NCBI GenBank assembly: GCA_014859345.1
Contig: JACUUL010000015.1
Span: 1-39,912 of the forward strand
Direction of reading: 5' to 3'
Length of the DNA: 39,912 bases
DNA from: Thermoleophilia bacterium
GTDB lineage: Bacteria; Actinomycetota; Thermoleophilia; BMS3ABIN01
Shown here: positions 16,501 through 22,870 of the stretch, one piece after another
Numbering within the stretch: position 1 is the first letter of the stretch
How the letters are laid out: each line of letters begins with the position of its first letter
Notes under the pieces: model-generated
What the model saw: the letters and a program-made list of their open reading frames with translations, nothing else
Databases searched by the model: none
What the model was told of the DNA's origin: nothing
Position numbers and translations under genes: made by a program

Positions 16501-17430
16501 GAAACCAATCTGGACGTCCGCGAACTGCTGGCGGGTATCCTCAGGGATGCCCGCGGCCGGATCAGGGGACTGATCATCCTCGGCGACAAGGCCGGTGGCT
16601 CCTCATTCAGCAAGACAGATCAGGAACTGGTGGAACTTCTGGCCGGCCAAAGCTCGGTGGCTCTGATCAGCGCCGAGAATTTCGAAAGGGAGCACTATGT
16701 GGCCGAAACCCTGCAGACATGCCTGTTGCCGGAGGTGCCGGTCCGGGACGACCTCGAGATTGGGCTCATTTACCGTTCCGCCAGCAGCGCCGGCCGGATC
16801 GGCGGCGATTTTTATGACATCATCGAGCTGACGCATGACGTCGTGGCAGTGGTGGTTGGCGATGTCTGTGGCAAAGGTTTGAGCGCCGCCAGCCATACAG
16901 CCATGGTCAAGTTCATGCTCAGGGCGTATCTTGAAGAGGGTCGGCCGCCCGGGGATTGCCTCAGCCTGCTCAACAATGCCGTGTGCAAGAATCTGGCCAC
17001 AGACAAGTTCATCACCCTGGGCCTGGCGGTGGTCGAACTGGAACGGGGCGTCATCTCATATGCCCTGGCCGGCCACCCCCTGCCTGTTATAAGCCGCGGG
17101 AATCAAGTGATCGAACTCGATGTCCCCAATACCATCCCTCTGGGCGTGATACCCGGTTATGACTTTCCTTCGCTGGATACGGGCCTGTCTCCGGCCACCT
17201 CGCTGCTTTTATACACGGACGGGGTCACCGAGGCCAAGTCGCCTGATGGGGAGCAGTTCGGACATCACCGGCTAATGTCCGCAGTTTCCTGCGACCTCAA
17301 GGCCCAGCCGCTGGCGCAGGAAGTCCTGAACAGGGTAATCGAGTTCTCCCAAGGTGGTCTGAGCGACGATGTGGCGTTGCTGGTGCTTCAGACGCCCGCA
17401 GCGTATCCGGATGGAGCAGCCGCGACCTAA
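13576..17430 (+). CDS. Receiver-controlled multi-sensor PP2C phosphatase
   Basis: This 1284-residue soluble protein has many domains. An N-terminal receiver (1-130) has acidic pocket Glu19/Asp20, phospho-acceptor Asp66, Thr94 and Lys116. PAS domains lie at about 147-265 and 272-395, GAF at about 410-560, PAS at about 575-690, and GAF or GAF-like domains at about 704-865 and 878-1030. A SpoIIE/RsbU-type PP2C domain runs from about 1042 to 1280. Its motifs GGDFYD (1076-1081), GDVCGKG, TDGVTEAKSPDGEQFG and DDVALLVL are all intact. The start is a TTG at 13576 preceded by GAGGGGA; the ATG at 13572 is out of frame and stops at once. It is probably phosphorylated by the upstream kinase, linking MEDS sensing to serine dephosphorylation of an unseen target. 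The last two domains resemble those of the 8356 gene product. Confidence 0.93.
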   Translation: MATDNDTQGLHPVEILLIEDNPGDARLVEEFLSEASGAAFDFAWADRLDKGLQMVAEGNFDVVLLDLELPDSLGLPTAERVLKSAPDTPAIVMTSLDDKELAISAVKKGAQDYLVKGFLEPSTLVKSINYAIERQRAQKKLRESELMYRTLFEQSPDAIIVIDFETGLPMDYNEAACLQFGCSPDELSKTKLADFTVPETAEDTARALEEIRHKGHATFETRHRNKDGGIRHVHVSVQAMDIDGRNAAHCIIHDITERKEAEEELGQSEARLARSQEIAHLGSWELDLESNALTWSDEVYRIFGLEPREFEATYDAFLEAVHPDDRAAVDEAYSGSIRDGRDSYEIEHRVMRKSGEIRFVHEKCEHIRDASGRIIRSVGMVHDITGYRQAEHALAAAVNQSRRRFRETDALLRATRSVVENQDFEEAARPIFEACKELIGATSGYVALRDSQGNENKVLFLDPGEMSCDVNPGLPMPIRGLRGLAYDSGNTVIENDFLNSEYTDLLPAGHAPLDNVMFAPLMLLDEPAGLLGLANKPGGFNQNDAHLVSAFTELMSLALANSQAYTSLEKSEERFRSITASASDAVISADSRSRIATWNEGARAMFGYTAEEAVGQKLSMLMPERFRDGHQQGVANFLATGEPRIMGDSVELMAMAKDGREFPIELSLSTWQSGGETYFGSIIRDITERRRLFEETEQARRLSEALNNISVILNSTLDRDEIMNKSMAAAMDALQADSSQIATEENGSLRIQFAQGLASDTPPGSRLKPEMAPVAALAREAQRTVAISDAFNDDRLDRGAAQRLGIGAAISTPILRKDRIVGVISFLFDTRREFGPAYFDFMDRFSNLFFMSLENAKLYETERETRSMVQSYAVQLSLLHDIGLALNRETDWSRLLNIVVESAANLTSAGLCMMTQVGKGATSPAVIYHAPWYQKQLFGLEDAIPLLHRRLCEMISDSDRYCIRVGNLDRLPWFPETNLDVRELLAGILRDARGRIRGLIILGDKAGGSSFSKTDQELVELLAGQSSVALISAENFEREHYVAETLQTCLLPEVPVRDDLEIGLIYRSASSAGRIGGDFYDIIELTHDVVAVVVGDVCGKGLSAASHTAMVKFMLRAYLEEGRPPGDCLSLLNNAVCKNLATDKFITLGLAVVELERGVISYALAGHPLPVISRGNQVIELDVPNTIPLGVIPGYDFPSLDTGLSPATSLLLYTDGVTEAKSPDGEQFGHHRLMSAVSCDLKAQPLAQEVLNRVIEFSQGGLSDDVALLVLQTPAAYPDGAAAT

Positions 17431-17436
17431 TTATCC

Positions 17437-18876
17437 TCAAGGGAATGAGGAACGGAGAGCGACTGCCGCCTCTTCCTCCAGGCCGTCAAATCCTCCCTCG
17501 CCCTCTCCAAAGACCCGCCGGGCCACCGAGAACTCCTGGCTGAATCCATAGATGGTGACGGTATCGGCAGCAACGAGCTTCATCGGCTCCCTCAGGATGT
17601 AGAGAACGTGAAGGGTGCTGGGTGATTCGCTGTTGCCTTCAAAGCCACGCAACCCTCCGGCTCCGGTGGAGCCGGCATCCATGAAGACCGTGCCATCACG
17701 GACGGCGATGCTCTCCTTGTGCGTGTGGCCATGAAGCACCACCGGCACCCTGCCGGCAAGCTGTCCGGCCATTTTGGGATCATGCACCGCGATCATGAAA
17801 GGCGCCGGTTTTTGTTCATCAACCTTGCGGGCGATCTTCTTCGCGGCCTCGGCCAGCTGCCTGTCATCGGCAGGTTCGACCCCGGGGCCTGCCGACGCGA
17901 TGTCGGCAAATCCGCCCATAGTGATGCCGGCAACGGTGACAAAGCCGTCATCGAGCACCGTTACTCCGGGGAACTCGTTCATCGCGCCGGTGATCGTGGG
18001 CGTGTCGTGATTTCCCGCGACCCAGACATATGGCGGAGGCAGCGGTAAATAGGTTGATAGATATCTTGCTTCAAAAGTGGTGCCAAGCTCGGTTGAGTCA
18101 CCGCTATCGACAATGAGATCCACCCGGTAGAGATCGGCAACGGTTTTAACCAGGCCGGCGGCGGCGGTGCTGGCATGCATGTCGGAGATGTGCAAAACCC
18201 GGATCGCGTCATCGCCGGGCGCGTCCGCAGGCAGCCCGTGCAGCTCGTTAACCGTGAGACGCAGACTTTCGGCAATCTCCGGAATGCGGTTCTCGTAAGC
18301 GTCCAGATTGGCCAGGGTCTGCTGGGAAAAGTCGAAGATTTCCGGAGCGTAGGCGAGGTTGCCGCTAAAGCGCGGTTCCCTGAATCCCGACGTGTCATAC
18401 GTCGCGTAGGCGGCGCCGGCGACCAGAGCAGCCGAGGCCAGCCCTACCGCTGCCCCGGCGAGAGCCCAGCGCCAGCGGCGCCTGAGGAGCGCCGCCACCA
18501 GGCCACCGGCGACAGCCGCCAGAGCGCCAGCTCGAATCAGAAATGAATTAAGTTCGCTGCTTACCGGCTCGCGCCAGTTAACCATGGCCTGCCGGGATGG
18601 TGAGCCGGCATCTGTCAACTCCTCTATTTCAGTGACGGTTATCTCCTTGAGGGAGTAAACAGCAGCGGCCGGCGCGATATGGGTGTTCGCCTCCAGGGAG
18701 CCAGCGGGCGGCAGTTCCACGACGGACTTTCCCTGCCAGGACGGCTTGAGAGAAAATTCCACGCGCACGGGCCCCACCAGCACCTCTGTGGGCGATGTCA
18801 GGATCAGGGAGAAGTAGCCGGCCAGAGCGGCGAGAATCACCGTTACTGCCGCGGTGATGATCTGCATGGTCTTCAT
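17437..18876 (-). CDS. Membrane-anchored calcineurin-like metallophosphoesterase
   Basis: This 479-residue protein carries a calcineurin-like catalytic domain in its C-terminal half. The metal-ligand motifs occur in order: HISDMH at about 229-234, GDS near 259, GNHD near 288-291, AVHDP around His365 and GHTH at about 383-386. The N-terminal part has one membrane segment at about 5-27. An extracytoplasmic region of about 100 residues follows, then two close membrane segments at about 114-160. The phosphoesterase domain therefore probably faces one side of the membrane behind a three-segment anchor. The substrate cannot be read from the sequence; lipid-linked or nucleotide phosphates are typical for related proteins. 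The ATG at 18876 begins a normal signal-anchor; the frame is open upstream to 18942. The gene ends 6 nt from the convergent phosphatase gene. Confidence 0.88.
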   Translation of the reverse strand: MKTMQIITAAVTVILAALAGYFSLILTSPTEVLVGPVRVEFSLKPSWQGKSVVELPPAGSLEANTHIAPAAAVYSLKEITVTEIEELTDAGSPSRQAMVNWREPVSSELNSFLIRAGALAAVAGGLVAALLRRRWRWALAGAAVGLASAALVAGAAYATYDTSGFREPRFSGNLAYAPEIFDFSQQTLANLDAYENRIPEIAESLRLTVNELHGLPADAPGDDAIRVLHISDMHASTAAAGLVKTVADLYRVDLIVDSGDSTELGTTFEARYLSTYLPLPPPYVWVAGNHDTPTITGAMNEFPGVTVLDDGFVTVAGITMGGFADIASAGPGVEPADDRQLAEAAKKIARKVDEQKPAPFMIAVHDPKMAGQLAGRVPVVLHGHTHKESIAVRDGTVFMDAGSTGAGGLRGFEGNSESPSTLHVLYILREPMKLVAADTVTIYGFSQEFSVARRVFGEGEGGFDGLEEEAAVALRSSFP

Positions 18877-18952
18877 GGTTCCATGAACAATGTAGCAGAA
18901 GGAGGCAGATCGTGTAACCCCGCCCCCCTGAAAATCCGGCATATGCCTGAAT

Positions 18953-18979
18953 AAAAAAAGAGAGCCGCCGGAGCGGCTC
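18953..18979 (-). terminator. Rho-independent terminator of the TPATG protein gene
   Basis: On the minus strand, GAGCCGC (18973-18979) pairs with GCGGCTC (18962-18968) around a 4-nt loop, followed by TCTTTTTTT. The stem is perfect and G+C-rich with a clear T-tract. It lies about 30 nt after the stop codon of the small gene and separates it from the metallophosphoesterase gene. Confidence 0.88.
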
Positions 18980-19010
18980 CCTAATATTCATCTATTTTTT
19001 GTATCAGCGC

Positions 19011-19229
19011 TTATGCCCTGGATCTCCTGGCCAGGAGATATCCAGCGCCGATCATGCCGGCTCCCGCGACGGCAAATAGTGCAAGATCAATGCCGGTAGC
19101 AGGTGTGCCGGGAGCTCCGGGAGCGCCGTAACCAACCTGGGCGTACGCTGTGACATTGAGCGCCAGCACCAATGTGGTGGCAACGACAGTACCTAGAACA
19201 AACAACAAACCAATCCTTCTCTTGCTCAT
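19011..19229 (-). CDS. Very small secreted protein with sortase-like TPATG tail
   Basis: This 72-residue protein has a signal peptide (1-30, ending AYA), a 15-residue Gly/Pro/Ala-rich segment, the pentapeptide TPATG at 42-46, one hydrophobic helix (about 47-66) and a basic tail ending RRSRA. That is the layout of a cell-wall sorting signal, with TPATG instead of LPXTG. If a sortase cut after Thr45, only about 15 residues would be displayed. It may instead stay in the membrane as a two-helix peptide. AGGAGG 5 nt before the ATG at 19229 is a strong ribosome site, and the gene has its own terminator and a TATAAT upstream, so it is probably well expressed. No sortase gene is in the window. Confidence 0.75.
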   Translation of the reverse strand: MSKRRIGLLFVLGTVVATTLVLALNVTAYAQVGYGAPGAPGTPATGIDLALFAVAGAGMIGAGYLLARRSRA

Positions 19230-19290
19230 ATCCACCTCCTCTCACGCATCATGCCATTCGTGGGTGATCAATCTTTTCTTGTTTAACAGG

Positions 19291-19317
19291 CCCCCCCCTT
19301 GTTAGCCGGTTATTATA
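19291..19317 (-). promoter_or_regulatory. -10 box and G8 tract upstream of the TPATG gene
   Basis: On the minus strand, a perfect TATAAT (19312-19317) lies between the glycosyltransferase stop codon and the small gene. The -35 region is weak. A run of eight G (plus-strand C8, 19291-19298) sits in the predicted leader, about 60 nt before the ATG, flanked by the short inverted repeat TAACA/TGTTA. Confidence 0.45.
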
Positions 19318-19349
19318 ATCCGAGATTGACGCGAATGCTATAGGAACTT

Positions 19350-21110
19350 CTATCCGTTTTCAACCTCGAGGCTGCTTTCCCTTTTACCCGATAACCTGTC
19401 CAGTAAACTCTCGATATGTCCCTTTTGGGGCGGCACCACCTCGTATACCAGGAACTCTTCGACATTGCCCGATGCCAGGGAAAAAGGCAGCAGGCCCCAA
19501 AAATGGCCATAAAAACCGGCATGGGCGGCAAAACTCGTCACCCTGATGGGCAAAACACTTCCGTAACTAATCGTTTCGACAAGTTTCACCTTGTCCTTGA
19601 GCTCATCAGAAAACAGCCGCGGATCGGCTAAGGGAGACTGAATGATCACGTCCCCGGCCGGAACTTCCGTATCCTCCGGCAGCTGGGTGAAGCCCTGCTG
19701 TTCCATGTAATATCTGAATCCGAATTCACCAACGTACCAGAGACGGCCGCCCCCGGCGGCCGTCTCCATCCCGATTCCGGCCGCGTCCCTGCCGGCGAAT
19801 TCCTTGTTCACGCTGGCCAGATGGTAATCGGCGCTGGCTAACAGAAGGCCCATTACAGCAGTGGTGAAAACTCCAGTCCACAGGATATTCCGCAATACCT
19901 CCGGCGATTGACTGAATCTTTCTCCGGCCAGGCGGATAAAAAAAAGGATCAGTGGCGGAAACAGGGGCAGCAGATACCTGACGGAGGCATAGGGGAGTAT
20001 CACGGTCACATAGAAAAGGACCCCGGCCAGCCACAGCACGAGCAAAAGATCTTCCGCCGGCCGTTCCCGGCCGAACTGCCATGCCTGTCTGATACGGGAC
20101 CACGCATCGGCAAACAGGCGATAAAGCATCAGCATGCCAAGGGGCATTAGAACGATGGTCATCACGGCGGCGGCGGTTCCATAACCGCCATAAAAGTACT
20201 GGAAGAGGATAGCCACCCACAACGGCGCCAGCAGGAACTGATAAACCGTGAAGTCCCACTTGCGCGCCAGCAGCACTCGCATGACCACGCCAATAAATAT
20301 CACAGCCCCGGCTACAATCATCGTGGCGCTGGCGCCTTTCTGCACAATCGAATGCCAGGCCATGGGCTCTCCTACCCCGTACGAAAACCGCGGCAAGTCA
20401 CCGATCACAGCCAGATGCCAGACCGCATAGCTAAGAAAGGCGCTTATGGGCAATGCAAAAGGCAGGATCGAGAGCAGCGAAAGCTTGCGGCGCAAGACGA
20501 CATAAGCCAGCAACAGCGGAATGACGCTCAGGACCTGATACGAAGTGAAGACCCCGATGGTTATGACCAGGCCGCAAAGAGCCATCATGCCCTGACTGCG
20601 GCGCTGAAGTCCGTATACATACAGGGTCACCCCTGACAGCCAGAACGCGACGCCGGGGACATCGCTCATCAAGCCATGGGACATCACCATCATGCCCGGG
20701 GTGGCCATGAGCAACATCGCGGCCAGCATGGCATAGTTCGTGTAACGGCGGGCCAGAAAGTACATGGCTACGGCTGCTATCAGGGGAAAGGCAAGAAAGC
20801 CCGCGTGCAGCACGGGTTCTGACTCGGCGCCCGCCAAATTGATGAGAAACGCCAGATAGGACGAGATCAACGGTGGATGTGTGTCCAGAAATAACTCGTT
20901 CTCCTGGCCAAAGAACGTATAATCGGTGAGCGTCAGGGCCGTCGGGTCTGTCTGCCGGGCGCGGGCCAGCTCCAGAAATCCGGCATCGTCCATATGAAAG
21001 GGCCGGTTGATGAACGGCAGCGTCAGGAGCAGCGTAAACAGAACGACAACGGCAATCTCGGCCTTGATGGACATGCCGCCTGCCAGCATTTTTTTCACTG
21101 ATAACTTCAC
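19350..21110 (-). CDS. GT-C membrane glycosyltransferase (ArnT/PMT-like), copy 1
   Basis: This 586-residue protein has about eleven to twelve membrane segments. After the first, the extracytoplasmic loop contains the acidic pair HMDDAGF, and later THPPL, as in GT39/ArnT-type enzymes that transfer sugars from polyprenyl-phosphate donors outside the membrane. The C-terminal 150 residues form a soluble extracytoplasmic domain (LWYVGEFGFRYYMEQQGF, then GFYGHFWG). It is a paralogue of the next gene upstream, sharing the same order of loops and the EF.(F/W)RYYME motif. The longest frame starts at a GTG at 21110. ATGs at 21089 and 21074 are alternatives, and the latter has AGG 4 nt upstream and starts just before the first helix. 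The acceptor is unknown. Confidence 0.87.
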   Translation of the reverse strand: MKLSVKKMLAGGMSIKAEIAVVVLFTLLLTLPFINRPFHMDDAGFLELARARQTDPTALTLTDYTFFGQENELFLDTHPPLISSYLAFLINLAGAESEPVLHAGFLAFPLIAAVAMYFLARRYTNYAMLAAMLLMATPGMMVMSHGLMSDVPGVAFWLSGVTLYVYGLQRRSQGMMALCGLVITIGVFTSYQVLSVIPLLLAYVVLRRKLSLLSILPFALPISAFLSYAVWHLAVIGDLPRFSYGVGEPMAWHSIVQKGASATMIVAGAVIFIGVVMRVLLARKWDFTVYQFLLAPLWVAILFQYFYGGYGTAAAVMTIVLMPLGMLMLYRLFADAWSRIRQAWQFGRERPAEDLLLVLWLAGVLFYVTVILPYASVRYLLPLFPPLILFFIRLAGERFSQSPEVLRNILWTGVFTTAVMGLLLASADYHLASVNKEFAGRDAAGIGMETAAGGGRLWYVGEFGFRYYMEQQGFTQLPEDTEVPAGDVIIQSPLADPRLFSDELKDKVKLVETISYGSVLPIRVTSFAAHAGFYGHFWGLLPFSLASGNVEEFLVYEVVPPQKGHIESLLDRLSGKRESSLEVENG

Positions 21111-21165
21111 TGTGCGGGCAACGTCGCGCGTCTTGGTTTAATCGAAATGCCGCGCTTCAAATATC

Positions 21166-22815
21166 TCACCAGTCAAGACGGTTCACGGTTATCTCATCCA
21201 GTTTCTCCCGGGAAAAAATCACCGGCACGGGCCCGTGAGGGTTGCCATAAAAGCCGGCCCCGGCCCAGGGGTTCATTATTCTCACCGGGAAACGGTCAGC
21301 GGGCTCGATCCTTGATTCGACCGTGAAGAAGCCTTCGGGAAGCGGAGCAACCAGCCCCTGAGTATGAACCTCGGAAACTATCACCAGATCGCCCGGCCGG
21401 GCTTCTGAATTTACCCCAAGGTATTCGAATCCGTTTTTCTCCATATAGTACCGCCACTCGAATTCGCCCAGCGACCAGACCTTGACCTGGCTGTTGCCGT
21501 ATTCCTGTGCCATCCTGCCCGCAGTTTCACGGTAGAGTCCGGCAGCGCGGTAATCTGCGATCGAGGCCGCCAATGAGAACAGCCCTGTAACCAGGATGGT
21601 GGCCACGATGAAACCGGTCCTCACGCGCGGCAAACGCGGCCACAGCTTCTCGGCCTCCCTGATAAACAGCAAAACCACCGGCGCAAAAAGAGGCAGCAGA
21701 TGACGCACCGCGATAAAGGGGAGCGACGATATCACATAGGCCGACAGGATCGCGGCAAACCAGGCTGACAGGAAGATATTATCAGCGGACAGCTTCCTCT
21801 GCTTTATCAGAATCCAGCCATCACTTGCAGCTCCGGCTGCAAAGCCGTAGATTATCAGAAATCCCGCGCCCGCCAGAAGCGCCACAATAACCCCCTGAGC
21901 CAGATTGAGATCACCCTGGCTCAAAAAGTAGACTGCGGCCCACGTGACCACGGGCGGGATCGCGATGAAACCTGCAAGAAGATCAATCTTCCGGCGTAAA
22001 AAGGCTATCCAGACAGAGACCGGAAATATTATGGCGCCTCCCAGAAACGTCAAGATGTCCCTTGCCTGCAAGTCAAAATTAAGCTCCGCCACGTACGAGA
22101 CGGCGGGCGGGTGGCCTAAACGGAGCTGGACGTAATAACGCCAAAAGGCATAAACCGCCAGCGGTAGCAAGAACGTAAGGAAGACAGGCAACCGCCGGCG
22201 GTAGAGCAAGGCATACAGCACGAGCAAGGGAACCAGGGCGATGGCCTGGGCGAAGGTCAGGATGTCCGCCGCCATGACGAAGCCTGAAAGCAGCAGCAAC
22301 TTCCAGCTGTACCTGTCCACCCCCCGGATAAACAGGGCGGTCGCCGCCAGCCATAAGGAAACGCCTGGGAGGTTTCCCATGACCGTATGGGACATGACCA
22401 TCACGCCGGGAGTTAAAACAAACAGAAGGGCCGCCGCCAGCGGCTGCTGCCCGGTAAAACGGCGCCCAAGTGAATACATCGAGACCGCGGCGATAACCGG
22501 GAAAAAAAGATAAGCCGTGTGTATCAGAGGCTCACTGACGCCGCCGACGCGGATGAACAGGGACATGTAATAGCCGGTTAGAGGCGGATGCCTGAATGGG
22601 TACTTGGGATAGAACCTGCCGAGGGCGCTGTAATCCTCAAGGCGCAGCTTTCCCGGCTCGCGGGCCAGAACTTCCGCCTGTTCGACGAAATCGCGGTCGT
22701 CCCAGCGAAATGCCTGATTTATAAATGGAACCGTGACCGCCAGCGTCACCACGATCAGGATGATGATGTCCCTGACCGGGGCTTCTCTTAATTTATCCAG
22801 ACGTAATCTTGCCAT
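21166..22815 (-). CDS. GT-C membrane glycosyltransferase (ArnT/PMT-like), copy 2
   Basis: This 549-residue polytopic protein shares the plan of the gene downstream. It has a first helix, a catalytic-type loop RWDDRDF near residue 37, an HPPL motif, about eleven membrane segments, and a C-terminal extracytoplasmic domain with LGEFEWRYYMEKNGF and AGFYGNPHG. Such enzymes use lipid-linked sugars to glycosylate lipids, glycans or proteins at the outer face of the membrane. The two copies are separated by 55 nt and were probably formed by tandem duplication. The start ATG at 22815 has no close ribosome site (AAGGGAG is about 15 nt upstream), so translation may be coupled to the hydrolase gene that ends 55 nt before. 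Confidence 0.87.
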   Translation of the reverse strand: MARLRLDKLREAPVRDIIILIVVTLAVTVPFINQAFRWDDRDFVEQAEVLAREPGKLRLEDYSALGRFYPKYPFRHPPLTGYYMSLFIRVGGVSEPLIHTAYLFFPVIAAVSMYSLGRRFTGQQPLAAALLFVLTPGVMVMSHTVMGNLPGVSLWLAATALFIRGVDRYSWKLLLLSGFVMAADILTFAQAIALVPLLVLYALLYRRRLPVFLTFLLPLAVYAFWRYYVQLRLGHPPAVSYVAELNFDLQARDILTFLGGAIIFPVSVWIAFLRRKIDLLAGFIAIPPVVTWAAVYFLSQGDLNLAQGVIVALLAGAGFLIIYGFAAGAASDGWILIKQRKLSADNIFLSAWFAAILSAYVISSLPFIAVRHLLPLFAPVVLLFIREAEKLWPRLPRVRTGFIVATILVTGLFSLAASIADYRAAGLYRETAGRMAQEYGNSQVKVWSLGEFEWRYYMEKNGFEYLGVNSEARPGDLVIVSEVHTQGLVAPLPEGFFTVESRIEPADRFPVRIMNPWAGAGFYGNPHGPVPVIFSREKLDEITVNRLDW

Positions 22816-22870
22816 CAGGGTCGAGGAAAAAACTCCCTTGAAATATTTGCCCGGCGCCCCGTACGGGAAT

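Noticed and set aside
17435-17450. Bidirectional terminator CCTCA/TGAGG between the convergent phosphatase and phosphoesterase genes
   Set aside because: The stem is only 5 bp, there is no T-tract, and it overlaps coding sequence.
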